Below are positions 12,401 to 25,634 of a stretch of DNA of 64,000 nt, in pieces. Each line of letters opens with the position of its first letter. Position 1 is the first letter of the stretch. The translations under genes and the position numbers were made by a program. Source of the stretch: Tyto alba (taxonomy: Eukaryota > Chordata > Aves > Strigiformes > Tytonidae); contig NW_024881313.1 in the NCBI RefSeq assembly GCF_018691265.1, positions 11,422,501 to 11,486,500 on the forward strand. Reading direction: 5' to 3'. The notes below the pieces were generated by a model. It saw only the letters and a program-made list of their open reading frames with translations. It did not search any database and had not been told where the DNA came from.

Positions 12401-15400
12401 TATTTAAATTATATTAAAAATTTTCAGTAAAATTTTTACATAACTATGGACCAAAGATCTCAAAAAAAAAAAAATCATAAACCTCACAAAACTCTTAGTT
12501 TACTAAAATCTTTATCTTTAAAACTGTCACAAATAAATGAAAGAAAAAAAAAAAATTCTCAAGTCAGGTACAGTCTGCTCCAAAATTCCAGTTCAGTTGT
12601 ATTCCTCTACAGTCTATATGGAGGCTGGCACTTAGTCCATAGCTAGTTTCTAGTAGAGCAATTAACAATTTTTTCATCTATTGACTGTTTAACTTGGGGT
12701 TTGCAGAATGTGACACAAAAAGATGTTTCTGACTGAATACTGTAGGTTTGCCAGAGGTGCAGGAATAAGTTCTGCTAACAATTTTTTAATGAATATTATT
12801 GACCTTATATTGTTATTCGCGTTTGTTGCAGCAGAGCCCTCCACAATCTTGGGTATAAGTTGTGTATTCTGAATACGTGCACAGGTATGTGTATTCATGA
12901 GAATAAATAGAAACAAACAATATGGGAAATGGTTTTTAAAGCAATCTCCTGCCAGCAAAATATATAATTATCTTTCCTGGAAATGACAAAAATGTAATGT
13001 AAGAAAACTAATCATGTGTCTGCTCTGTTGGAAAACACCCCATCACAGAAGTGAACTGGGAGGTTAGAAACCTGTAAGGAGGAATATCTCTTTTCTAAGC
13101 ACATTTCTTTCCTTCAAGTTTTGTGGATATCAAGTAATTAATTCCCAGAACCAGGAAGTTTTTAATGTTTGTTCCTTCCTCCTTTACAGTCCCACTCCAG
13201 CTGCCTGCCTGGGCAGCCTTCGCTGATCATCTGAAACTACCGGGTCCTTCATCCTTGCGAGTTAGGCACAGAAAGTGTACCTACATATGACAGGGTCAGG
13301 CCTGCAAGGCCATAAGATGCATTTCCTATATGGACATATGGAAAGTTTTGTTCTGGCTATCCCAACAAAACACATGGGTTCCTTACATAAACACTAACTT
13401 TACTATTCATTTTCAATGCATCTCAAATGACAGCTAAACTAGAAACTGTATTTCCAGCATCATCCACCTGACATGTCCAGGGTTATGGCCTCCAGGCATA
13501 ATTGTTTTTTTGCTTACTATACTTCCAGAAACAGCCTCCTACAAGCCAGACATTTCCATTACACATGTTATGAGTGGATGCTGCACCATTTGTAGCCACC
13601 AATAAGGTCAGAGGAAAGTGGGAGAGCATGAATAAACTATTATCAGGAAATGTCTTGGATAACAACACGGTGAGGAGAGGTGATGTATATCAATACGCAG
13701 AACCCGCCTGTAGCTTGATATATTGTCATATGAAAACTCCAGTCTGTATGTCACTTCAGTTTGGGCCATTAGCCATTTTTTCTGCGGTCACCCTGTTCCA
13801 GAGGGAATGTCGCTCTAGAGACAACACTGGATGATACAGTCATTATTTATCATCATGACATCCCTCCTGGGACTGTTAACAAATGAGTCCCACATGTCTC
13901 CTGAGGAATCTGTCAAAACCACTGATATATCACAATGAAGGCACAGACAGTCATTATGTAATAACACTTCTGTAAAAATATAGTTGAAACAAGACAATAT
14001 TAAAGCCTATTCATCAGCAAAAACCAGAATAATCCTTATACTCGTTGATACCATCAACGTTTATGTCTTATATCATGGGCCTTCAGTGCTTAATAACTCA
14101 AATGTGAGTTCATATATGTGTATATGTACACATAGACACACTTCTTCATGCACCAGAGGTCAAAATTACAATGCAATTTTATGGATTGAAGAGAAACAAA
14201 CTCTACGGGTGCAGGCTGTCAGAACACCAGTAGTACCGGTACCATTGCTCTTTCCATGCAGAGGTTTAATGTCTAGTCTCATAGTTTTTATAATCTTTTT
14301 TTTTTCTAGTAGACACACTAATTGTACTCATTGGTCTCATATTGAAGCCTTTATCAAATTTGAATGCCTCTCATCTTGATTTCACAAATTTTAGGTCCCC
14401 AAAATCCTGGGTTCAGCTATGCCTAAGAGATTCAATAGAAACCCTGGTGTCTCTTTGTATGGCAGATCCCCCGCTCACAAATCACAACAGGGACTGAAGC
14501 TGCCTGTGGGACATTGCTCCTACAGCAGAGTAAAATGCATTACCTGATAACATCCTCAGAGTTTAAGTTTCCAAATTATGTATGAATCAGAATATTGCTT
14601 CCTGGAAAATTCCTAATTTTTCTTCTGATTCAAAATAAAATATAAATCTTTCCATGAACACCAAATTTCAGCCAGCACTGTCAATTCAATGTTAAGACTC
14701 AGGCATTTGAGCAGTAATCTGTAAATATCTACAGAAGGAAAAATAAAGGATAAATAAGCCTACAAGAGAAAGATCAAGATATTATAATGACAAAAGCCAG
14801 ATATGTGTCTGGAAATTTGTTTTAGACTTTGAGTTCTGTACTGAAGGACTAAAGCAGCACTTAAAGCATTTGGAATAACTCAGATAAAAAAAAAATCAAG
14901 AAATTTTCAGATAAAATAATAACAGTTTGGGAGTGCTTTAAGCTTTGAACTGTCCAAAATGCATTTTCAAGATATGTGACACTGCTTCCTTGGTATCCTG
15001 ATTATTTTATATTACTTCTTAATAGAACTAGGGATGCAAGAGATAAACCATCCATCCATCCCACAATGGAAAAACTGTGTGTTTTTCTATCCAACTACTT
15101 GAAATTCTACTAAAGTTATCTTAATTACATGCTATTTCTTGCTGCATTTGAATGACTGGTTTTCTTATGCATGGAACATTTAATATTTCATTAGTAAGGC
15201 CTTCAATTTTTCAACATGACTTAAAATAATCTGTTTTATACTTCTAATTTAATGATTAGGTTGACAAAGGAAAACAAAGTATTTGTAACAGGCAAAAAAT
15301 GTTAAGCTACCACATCATTCTTTCTGTGGAAAAAAATAAATTAAAAAAAAATTCAAAATATGATCTGAGAATTACATGAGTTGTTTTGCTGAACAATGCT

Positions 15401-15876
15401 ATAAAGTTGATTTTTACATCTAGTTTACAATTCCTCCCTCTGACACCTACATGCTGATAGTACTGTTATGCAGGAGCTCATTTTACTTTTAAGGGTACAT
15501 TTTTTTTTCTTTTTCCAGTCAGTTTATTGGCAGTGATTCTTTGCACAATATAATTTCTCCAGGGTGCATTGTTTCCTATCACCACCTGCCAAATGGAGAG
15601 GTAGAGGATTTAAATCTGTTAAATGAGAAGTAATATTCTTGCCCGAGAATAAAGCATAGAAGCTGTGTCAGACATCTATTCATTCATCTTTTAATTGAAT
15701 GGTTTGATTTCAGAAAGTACTACACAGATGCAAACCTCATTAGCTTTCCAGAGGATATTTTTAAAATGGTCCACTTTATCAATATATCAAATATATAGTC
15801 AGCATTTCAGTGTGAAGTACTAGCAGTAATAACACATCTGTTCTTCCTTCCTGGTAGTTTCTATTGGGATATTGGA

Positions 15877-16002
15877 GATATATACATATACACACACATT
15901 TATATTTTGTGTGTGTGTGTATACATATATGAATAAGTATTTTATATATATCTTATATAAATATATGTGTGCATATATACTTTTTTATATATAGATATTT
16001 AT
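15877..16002. repeat. TA/CA/TG microsatellite with hairpin potential
   Basis: TATACACACACA (15887-15898) and TGTGTGTGTATA (15912-15923) are exact reverse complements separated by 13 bp. TA-rich sequence continues to about 16002. Confidence 0.9.
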
Positions 16003-16231
16003 TTAACAACCAGTATTTGGGTTTGTTTTTTTTTTAAAAAGGATTTACCAAAGCACTTAAGCAGTGTGTCACATGAACTCTGAGAGAGTTAGTTTTCCAT
16101 TTGAGAGATGGATTTATTTTCATTTATAAAAACATTTCAGTGACATTGTATGTACTTAAATATTCTGATATTCATGAATTATGACTATAATTTGCTAGTT
16201 TGACAAAGATTCAGTATTTTTAAATTTTTAT

Positions 16232-16274
16232 GTTTGGGGTTTTTTTTGTTTGTGGGTTTTTGTTTTTGTTTTTT
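16232..16274. repeat. T-rich (GTTTTT)n low-complexity tract
   Basis: Runs of T are broken by single G bases. Confidence 0.85.
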
Positions 16275-17949
16275 CTGGGATGCTTGATGTTATCCGATGA
16301 AACTGTTCACTGATCTTCAAGCACTGAGTGGCCAGTGGTGATGAGTAGAAAAGGTCTTTTGTGACTTCTAATACCATCATCAGTTACAAAGTCATCTTTG
16401 AACTCCCCTGACGACATCACCATTTAGCATTCATGCAATTTGAATGAATTTTTTTCAGAACAGGATTTGTTTGCTTCAGCTAAAGAACAGCCAAAGAGAA
16501 AAAGTATTTTTTTACCTTCAAATGACCTCCCCCCAAACCACCCTTTTTCGAACAGTGTTATGCTAATGGCAAATTTTATTACTATGAGTTTTCAGATTTT
16601 ATTACCATGAGTGTTCAGCACAGTATTCCCAGGCTTAAAGGCGAGACTGCAAATGCAATGGATCAGTAGCACACATGGGAAAAGGTGTACGTGTGTGAAA
16701 GCTTGTGCACACACAGAGTCTGAATCACCAATCATCTCATATAGCTCCGTAATAAAGTAATTGCTCTTCTTGACACTTCAGATGAGGCTTGGGCCAGATT
16801 CTACACAGCCCCAACTGATGTTTCCTGGCAGTTTACTTGCACACCCCCATGCTTCACGTGCCTCCCACTATCAATCAGCCGTCCTAATGGAGTGACCACT
16901 GCTGCCGCAAGGCAACAGCACTATTTGCAGCATGATCCCCCACAGGAACCCCAACCCCAGGAACCTGGTTACATTCATTTGTAAGTCTCCTCAGTAATTA
17001 GTTCAAATGATCAGACCAGGCTTGGGAAACAAAAACAACAAAAACCCCACTGCACTGCTGCACTATAGCAATTAATCAGAAGCCACGGCCACGGTGTCTG
17101 GAAATACGACTGCATCTGCCATAGTCTCCCAACAGCAGCTGTGAACCTATATTCCAATTTCCTGAAGACATAATGGCAAAGAGACTCTGGATTGCTGGAA
17201 ATAGTTAACTGTACACTCTTGGACTACAGGTATTGAACAATTATCCAGAAGTAGTAATGCATGAGATTCCACCCACTCATGGTTCAGGATCACAATATTA
17301 GTAGCATGCAAAGGCTGCCCAGATGACTTTCCCAAAAAAATGAAATAGATAAGTTAAGATCCAGGAACGTATTTAGTGAAGCCCATCACGAATGCGTTAC
17401 ATTGTCAGATAAAGGCTATACTGATTGTCCTGTAATGTAATACTACTAACAGCCCAGGACACTAAGAACAGAAAAAAATTCAAGCAAAACAACACCCTTA
17501 TCAACCTAAAATCCCAGATCAGTTTGTCTGTTGCACGGTCACTGCAAGTATCTCCTGCAATCTCAGAGATGTTCTTCAAAGCCTTACAGACTATGCAGGA
17601 GTATGGATGTGAAACACTAACAAATCTCCTCACTGCATTTCTTATAGTAAACATTTGCACCCTCCCAGTGAATTTCCCCTCACTTAGCTATTAAGAAATA
17701 ACTCAGTCATCCAAGGCTATTTTCATTGACCAGATACCCATTTACTACGAAGTTAAGTGTCTACAGAAAATATATACAACTCCGGATACACTGGTACATG
17801 TAACTCTCAAACATACTCTTGTTCATAACATGAGAAAATTGCTTTTCAAATTCTGATTTGCAGTGATGATTAACATACATATATTGAAGATGTTATATTG
17901 TAACAAGTGTCCCTGTAGTGAAGGGGTAAAAATATCCACATTTTCAAAA

Positions 17950-18050
17950 TAAGTAAGGTAGTTTTCTCTTTCAAGGTCACTATTTGAGAGTCTGGGAATG
18001 AATTCAGGAATTTTTAGGTTTTGAATGCTGGGTCTAAGCCATTAAGCAAT
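17950..18050 (+). repeat. Possible second MIR/L2-like relic (3' part)
   Basis: TTTCAAGGTCACTATTTGAG, then GGGAATGAATTCAGGA and TGCTGGGTCTAAGCCATTAA resemble the 3' portion of the same ancient repeat class. Only about 100 bp is readable and divergence is high. Confidence 0.35.
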
Positions 18051-19479
18051 ACATCTGATTTTAAATAAATTACTAGATACAAACTTCAAGTCTACTATGT
18101 GAGTGTGTAAAAACAGGGATGCATGTCTGAGAAATAAGAATTTCCTGGGCATGTATTAGACACTGAATGTGGGATAGGTTTCTCAATGTACTACTATCAA
18201 CTCGCTACCTAAGGATGATCACGCAGTAAAACTCAAATGTCTGAACAGGTGCCTTCCATATTCATTCCCTAGGCAGCAGTACAAAGTACCTTTAAAAGTT
18301 TATTTTTAATTTTATGTATTTTAAAATATTAGTGAAGACATCTAGTGGAGAACAGGATCAGAAATTGATACCAAGATGGGTACATTTGCTCAAGGCAAAA
18401 AAGTTTCTTTCCATTGTAGTACTTTATAACATGGTATGTACTTAAAGCCATCATTCTGACATGGTAAGGGACACATGAATAGTGATGAGGTCTTGGAGCT
18501 GCCTCAATAATAGCAGAGGTGCCCCTGGGACAGTGTCCACAGCTACTGGTTTTAATCAAGAACAAATCGTAACAATGCTATTTTAGTCCAGAAATATGAA
18601 CAGAGCATCTCACACGAGTGCCTCCATGTCTAACACACATTTATCTGATTCTACCAATGTTCATGCTAATATAATGGTAGTAATATTAATTGCTGTGCTG
18701 GGACCACCCCCTCCCCCCCCCCGGATTTATAGTGACCTTCACAGGCCTAGGTTTAGGAACAATCCAAACCTCCTGAATTCAGAGGCAGCAAAGGGTCACA
18801 GCTCCAGCAGGATATAAGATAATGCTGCTTTACAGGGAAGTAAAATATCACATCAGTCTCTTCTAGAGTAATTTTGAAATTGATAATTGTATAATTCAGA
18901 CATTTCTGCCTGAAAGCAAGTGTGTGCTTTGGCAATCAGTTTTGACTATCCCAACTATTCTCACACTCAAATTTTCCCCTTTCTCAAGTATGTACTTCTT
19001 TTATGAGCCTTTCCCTTTCAGAGACTATTTTTAGAAGGGAAAGTTAGAGAGCACAAGCAGAGAATCTATTTCCATATGGGCAGGCCTTATAGCTACGAGG
19101 TCCAAGGTTAACTGGCAGAAGCACATGCTGAGTGAGTATGAAACGATTTGCACACATCTGTACAGACATGTCCTGCTCCCGGCTGGCTCAGACCTCCCTT
19201 CCAGACTTCCCAAGGACTCTCTGGAGTCTCACACCTAAGTCCCAACTAGAGATGGGGAAAAGGCTGAAAACTATTACAGCAGTTAGTAGAAGGTCCCAGA
19301 TCCTGCCAGCCTGTCCTCCTGCATCTTCTTGAAAGGGTTTGGAAACCCCTTCCTGGTGGTAGGAGAGCTTCTACAGAAGCTTTCCTTCTGCCAGGAGCCT
19401 TTAACCCACCACTCACTTCCCCACATGCTCAGCACCTTACTGCCATTCCAGAGGCTTGCTTTCCCCATTCCTGCATCCA
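18051..19479. other. Intergenic, no gene seen
   Basis: AT-rich with a short C-rich run near 18,706-18,722. The last 200 bp may be further decayed CR1 sequence leading into the RT fragment, but I cannot read it confidently. Confidence 0.5.
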
Positions 19480-20315
19480 GGAGTACTGGGAAAAGTGGCT
19501 GATGCCCTCACAAGGACACTCTCTGCCATCTTTGAAAGACTGTGGTGATTCAAAGAGGTCCACAGCAATTGGAGAAAGGCAAGTGTTGCCCTCACCTTCA
19601 GAAAAGGCCAAAAGGCAAATCCAGGAGCTACATACCAGTTCAGCCTCACTGGGAAAATCACGAAGCAAGTCCTACCAGATGACACCTCTGGGAAGGAGGA
19701 AGGGGTAGACTCTGAGCAGTCAGAGAGGATTTATAAAGGGGATATGATGACCACCGTGACTGGATTTGGGGATGAAGGGAGAACAGTAGATGTCATTTAT
19801 CTCCACTTTAGCTTGACATTTGAGACCATCTCCCACAGTGTTCTTGTATCCAAGCAAGGACATGGGTGTTCTGGACAGGTGGACTGATAAATCAGTTTGA
19901 AAACTGGCTGGATGATTAGGCCCAGAGGGTAGAGGTCAACAGACACTACACTGACTGGGGGCAGGGTTCTGTCCTAGGATCTGTTCTGTTTAAAATTCTA
20001 TCAGCGACCTTAAAAAGCTAACAGTGCACCCTCATCAAGTCTACAGGTGACACCAAACTGAGGTGACCAGCTGATATGCTCAAGGGGAAGGCTACCATTC
20101 AGAGCAACCTGGACAGGCTGGAGGGATGGGCCACAGGAACCTAACAAAGTTTGACAAGGACAAATGCAGAGCCCTGCACCTCGGAAGGAATAACCCCTGC
20201 AACGAGACAGCCAGGGCACCATGGGGCTGGGGAGCAGCTCTGCTGAAAAGGGCCTGGGGTGGAGGCAGCCAGCGAGCTGAGCATGAGCCCATAGACTACC
20301 TTGGCAGCAAATTTC
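19480..20315 (+). mobile_element. Decayed CR1 LINE, ORF2 reverse-transcriptase region
   Basis: Scattered but collinear CR1 ORF2 blocks can be read in shifting frames. They include a VDVIYLHFS-like stretch near 19790, an SVLGSVLFKILS-like stretch near 19970, STGDTKL at about 20040 (the degenerate RT active-site block, normally FADDTKL), a DKDKCRALHLGRNN-like stretch near 20155 and a final DYLGSK near 20295. Multiple frameshifts and stops make it dead. It lacks the CR1 3' end, so it is an internal fragment. Confidence 0.85.
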
Positions 20316-23300
20316 CCTGCAGTGTTTTTCTAGCCTTCTGAAAAAGACTGTCATCAGCACCACTGACTTGCTGCTGGTATACCATCAGCAGAGAGCAGAC
20401 AGTATGGTAGCACAACGGGGCAACAATGGATAAGAAAGCAAACCAAAACAAAAAGCAATTCAGCTTGAATGACAAAGCAGGCTATGGCTACTAAGCCATC
20501 ACAAGAAACACAAGAGGAGGGAAAGCAGATTTTGAGATTGGTAAGCCTTATGTAACTGCACACACAAACAGCTTGCTCAAGGCCTTTCACTGAATTCAAC
20601 TTCTCAGCATTGACACTCTATTCTCACTGCTACTCAGTTAATACGTACTCAGGTCTTTTACATTTTAAACTCCAAAATAGACCTCTGAATAGGAATATTT
20701 CACACATTCAGAAAGAAAGTCATATGTTGGATTTGTCAGATTGAAACTATTCCATCTGAACAGTTCAACCGGGACAGCTCTGCTCTTCCCTGGAACGTTA
20801 TTTTTACTTCTCGTTGCACTTAAATGATGGGGTGGGGCGGGCAGCGAAAGGCTGGGAAGCAGAAACACGCTTTTAACCTGGTTCCCCTCCTCAGGGAGCA
20901 CTCTTCAGCTCCTCAAGCATCACCTGAACTACCTAGACCCACCTGGCTCAGGAGCTGCCGGCTCAGGGCACCACCAACTGAGGGGAGGCAGCAGACAACA
21001 CCCCCTTGGCAGAGTAGGTCTCCATACAGACACAAAAAGATTAAACAGCACCAGAATAGAAACTGGGGTGCCTCAGACTGCACTGTAAGTAGCAATCAGT
21101 TATACCTACGCATAAATTGGCAATAATGATGGTGGTGCTTGGGGGGTTTTTTGGTTTGGTGTTTTTTTTTTTTTTTTTTTTTTTTCTTTTTCTTTTTTTT
21201 TTGAGGGGTTCTGTCTCTATTTTAAATAAAAGACCCTGCATATTCCTTTCCCTGGGTTTAGCTGGTCTCGCCAAGGGTACTAATTAACCTTGAGTTGCAT
21301 GCAGCATTTCTATAGCTCTTTTGAGGAGGAAATTGAATGTCTCCCATGTTTGAGAAGCCCAGCTTTCACTTTAAATAGGATTTTTCAAGCATTAGCATGT
21401 CAAACAGTGTAATTTGCAGTATGCAACATAAGATTAGCATGTTATATTTTTTTCTACATCTCAGCTTCCTTCTGTCCTGCTATTTTGCATTTTTATTGAC
21501 AGCAAACCAGAGGCAAGCTTGGTAGCCATCTGCAGGAGCAAGACACTGGGTACGTCTACACAACAGCTTGATTTGCTTCCAAAAATCAAGGAGTGGCTTA
21601 AATTTGCTGGGTTCCTCCACGAACAATGCTGGCCCACCTAAAGCGTACAAGGCAATGCTTCAGACCTGACCCCTGAGAACATTTACCAGTACTGAAGAGC
21701 TGGATCCTGGCACACCACACAGGGTAGCAGAGATGTCAAAGCAGCCAGGATCCTCCCCTGACCATAAATCATTCAGAGGGAAGTCAGGCATGTCAGGTAA
21801 CACAGTATATTCAAGGTGGCATGGAAATAAAAACTCTGTCCCATCTCTCGCTTGGCAGCAAGCAGGAGTGGTTGTAGATGGTTTGAGTTTTAGAACCTAT
21901 ATTCTGCAGCAATATTTTGGGCATCTAAAGCTTATTTTAACATTTCTTTGGCTTATTTGATAAAAAGTTCACAAATTTAGTGTCAGGGTGGAAAGTGAAA
22001 TAGTTGCACTGATTGTGTCAACATGTTTAAACACACTGAATGTAAAGTTTGATCACAAGTTTATGGTGGGTAAATTCAACCACTTAAATGGGTCCCTATG
22101 CAGAAGGCCACTAACATTCCCCAACTGTAAACTATTTAAGACAGACTTAATATTTAAGAAAAAATATATATCCCAGTAGTATATAAGCCTCCAAAACTCA
22201 TGGAAAACCATCAGTAAGTCTTTACCTGTTGTTTTTCTAGATATTACCATCTATTGAGGTAACTCTTAGATCACTCCTCTGACTAGTACCAGAACAGCAG
22301 CCTTGAAGCATGATTGTTGGAGGAAAAGTTAGACAAAGGAAAATTATGTTCATTTCTCAACCTCAACTATATTGCTAGGGCTGCAAAAAGCGCTACTTCC
22401 TAAAAACCTCTCAAGAATGATATACACGGTTACCTTTCAGATATCCGTAACTGTAGTCAGTGAAATGTTACATTACATTGATGCTGCAGCTCCTTAATCA
22501 AGTTCTTGTTTTACTGTATTAGTTGATTCACTGGCTCATGAAAAAGCAGCTCTGTTATGGAGCAGTGTCAGCTCCATAGTGCCCATGACAGCTCATTAAA
22601 CAGTGTGGCACCTGCTACCCATACACAGGAAACGTGAGCAAGGTATCTTGGCCCTCAAGCTTAAGAGGCAGGAATTCCTGGAGAATAAGAAAAAAACAAA
22701 CCAACAAAATAAAAATGTAGAGGGATCTTTACCTCGTCTGACATCAAGAGACTTTGAGCAAAATTAAATGTGTGACTTGGTATTCTTTAAGTTGATAGAT
22801 AGACATCATCTTCACACTGGAAGGCAATTAGTGTCATACATCACAAGTGTACCCAAAGTTCTCAGGTGAATGTGTTAGCACAGTAACATATTCCAAGCAT
22901 GTACTCAGTTACACAGTTACATAGAAAGCTGTATAAAATTCTGATGAGCAAAAGGAAAGCAACCTACAGGCAGCCAGAGAAACTTCCCAAACCTTTCAGA
23001 AATTTGTCATTGTTGGGTCTTTGAAACTAGATCATTTTAAGATGTGAGATCTTTCAGTAGTTAGATCTCAAAAAACAGCTACTTTGGGTGTTCTGGAATT
23101 ACAATTTTTAGGTCTTTAAACCTGTCCAAACTCACCTTTGTTTGCCTATTCACATCTGTCAGTGTATGCCCTTTCGATCCTTTTCACACCCTCCAGACAG
23201 ACAAGATGATGTTTGAAGTGTGCCTGGTAGGAACTTACCTTTGTACTTCCTTACCTGCTCTCCAGATGGAAAAAACAGGAGGAATTCAAATCATGTAGTT

Positions 23301-23842
23301 TGAAGTATCTGGATCAAATAAAACTGTTCACTGCTGAAGATGTACTTGTCTGGGGACAGGAAAAACAACAGAGAAGCATTTCTTCACAGGTCTTCAAGTC
23401 CTTATTTATATATAGTGAAATAGTGCTTAAAGGTTTTCCAGTTCACAATGTAGAATAAAGGGCTTGTCCACATAGGAAAGTTTGGACAACAGTTACAACT
23501 CTGGGAAGAAAAGAGGACTATATGAGAAAGAAAATAGGAAGTAAGACTAATCTTGCCATATAAATGTTTTGGGCTTTTTTTTTTTTTTTAAAAAAGCATT
23601 TTTAACGAGATCCACAAGCTGAAACAAAACAGCCTAAAAACACCCCACGCAGTAAGCCCCCATTAGTTATCCATTAGAAATCATACCAGACAACCAATGT
23701 AGCAGTCATGAACATACAAGAGGTTTCTCTGGAAGACAGTTTGTAAAACACCACTTAGGTGTTCCAAAACATTTGTAACAGACTACCTGCAACATCTGAA
23801 CATGTTACAAATGGTCTGAATGCTAAAACCCATGTTATTTGT
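20316..23842. other. Intergenic, no gene seen
   Basis: Short chance frames only. Contains the T-rich tract at 21137. Confidence 0.6.
21137..21202. repeat. T-rich low-complexity tract
   Basis: A G6 run is followed by T runs, including T24, broken by single C bases. Confidence 0.9.
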
Positions 23843-24472
23843 TGTCCAGCTTTTAAAGATTAAAGCTTTTGGAGTTAATTTTCATCATAGCAGCCCACAG
23901 TGCTGTGTTTTGGGCTTGTGGCTGAACAGGGCTGATAACACACCAGTGTCTTGGCTAATGCTGAGCAGTGCAGTACAGCACAGAGGTTTCCTTTTTCATT
24001 GCCTCCTCATCTTTTTTCCCCCCCAACTCTGCCCAACGATGCAGTGACCAGTCTGGGGGTGGTCAAGAAGCTGGGAGGGGGCACAGTCAGGACAGATGCT
24101 CCCAACTGACCAAAGAGAAATTCCATGTGGGATCATGATCAGCAATAAAAGCTCAGCAGATATATATATAAATATTATATATTTATGTGTAATTATTATA
24201 TAATTATGTATTATATTTTATAATATATATAAATAAAAGGAAAGGAGGAAGAAAGAGGGACACTTGGGGTTATGGTGTTTGTCTTCCTCTTCTAAATGCC
24301 TGCCTGCTGACAGGAAATAAATTCTTTATTTTTCTTGTGCACACAGTTTTGCTCCCCTATTAAACTGTCTTTATCTTGACCCATGATTTTTCTTGTTTTT
24401 TGTCCTTCTGATTCTCTCCATCCCACTAGGGGAAAAAGCATGAGCTCACGTGGGTGCCAACTCATCACAACA
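23843..24472 (+). mobile_element. Old ERVL-like solo LTR
   Basis: It is collinear with the better preserved LTR at 53495-54066: TGTCC start, GAGTTAATTTTC, CAGTGCTGTGTTTTGG, GCTGATAACACACCAGTGT, AAGAAGCTGGGAGGGGGCAC, CCAACTGACCAAAGAGAAAT, TATTAAACTGTCTTTATC and a CATCACAACA end. A private AT expansion (about 24160-24235) sits in the middle. No matching target-site duplication was found, which fits its age. It begins about 75 bp beyond the distal TMEM106B AATAAA. Confidence 0.75.
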
Positions 24473-24547
24473 GCCTAGGTTACTTTAGCAGTCCAGTCAG
24501 ACAACAGTAATTCATTCACAGAGGTGCTTAGCTTTCAGATACTCCAG

Positions 24548-24553
24548 TTTATT
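24548..24553 (-). terminator. Candidate distal polyadenylation signal of TMEM106B
   Basis: The plus strand reads TTTATT, which is AATAAA on the minus strand. It is the last canonical hexamer before an old LTR that begins at 24472, so cleavage would fall about 15-25 bases further on, close to 24530. Confidence 0.5.
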
Positions 24554-25604
24554 ACAGACTTAAAACATAATATTAAAAAAAAGTACATTGCAAAGTTTTT
24601 ACATCATGGAATGCCAATAGTTACAAAAGTTGAAATCATACCGTTGAAAATGCATGAAAGCTTGTAGGGAAAAATATGGGGAGAGAGAAGGAAAACTTGT
24701 GGGAAGATAGGTAAGGAAGAGAGAAAAATATGAAGTTGGTTTAAAAAAAAAAAATACACGACCCAAGACTTTTTTAATAGAAAATTTAATATCATTCTTT
24801 GAGTCAAACAATCCTGTCTAGAAACATGTTCATAAAGAAGTTAACTCCAGATTTTGAGCCTCTAAATAAGATCCCATGCCCCGGTTAACTTACATTAAGA
24901 CAGCTTCTGTGTCCTACAAGTCATTCCCAAATTCCCCTTGACTTAGTGTTTATCATGCTTAAGTTGATAGATTGTTTGCTACACAGTTACAAGAACAACA
25001 GTTTACAATTCTGAAGTTACAAAAATAGTTATCACTCATTAGTATTTCTATACATATCTCAAGCTGTTATATGCACACTCTGTACAGTGGATGTTAATAG
25101 TGGTTAAGTTTGCTTCCTTAAACAAAATCAAAAAATAACTAAATCAACTGACAGGCAGACTCAAAATATTCAGACATCGCAACATACTTGCATGTCTGGT
25201 ACCAAATATCCCTGCCCACACAAAGCAAAAGCAGTTTCAGTACCCAAGACACCTGTGCATCCAGGTGGTAAGACCCTTATGATGGTTGGTGGGAGGGGAC
25301 AGAGAGCAAGGATCAGCCTGTTACCCTGCAGGACCCAACACCACCTTCAGTTGTACAGATTCCTTTCAGACAACTGCTCCTGTCCAACAGGCCTGACTTC
25401 AGGCTGAAAAGCAGGCTTACATGACAAAAGCTGCAGGGCAGCAGAACAAACTACCCTGCTGGTTATGACCAGAATTGCCCAGCTAAAGGTAAAATATGAA
25501 GGTGACTGACTTCTCAAGTAGACAACACTGGATGTTTTTACCATACCCAAAATAGTTTTCAACGGGTTTTGGTTGGGTTATATTCCTCCCCTTGCCCCTG
25601 AAGC

Positions 25605-25634
25605 AAAAAAAAAAAAAAAAAAAAAAATTTTTTT
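25605..25634. repeat. A23T7 homopolymer junction
   Basis: Twenty-three A bases are followed directly by seven T bases, inside the proposed TMEM106B 3' UTR. Confidence 0.9.

Larger units (their letters stand above)
9401..17949. other. Intergenic; one GC-richer patch and possible conserved non-coding sequence
   Basis: No gene recognised. Positions 9,430-9,700 have the balanced, repeat-free texture often seen in conserved elements (TTCATTACCATG, CATTAATTTGACTCCTGAAT), but conservation cannot be tested here. Positions about 11,690-12,130 are CpG-richer with open frames on both strands. The rest is AT-rich. Confidence 0.5.
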
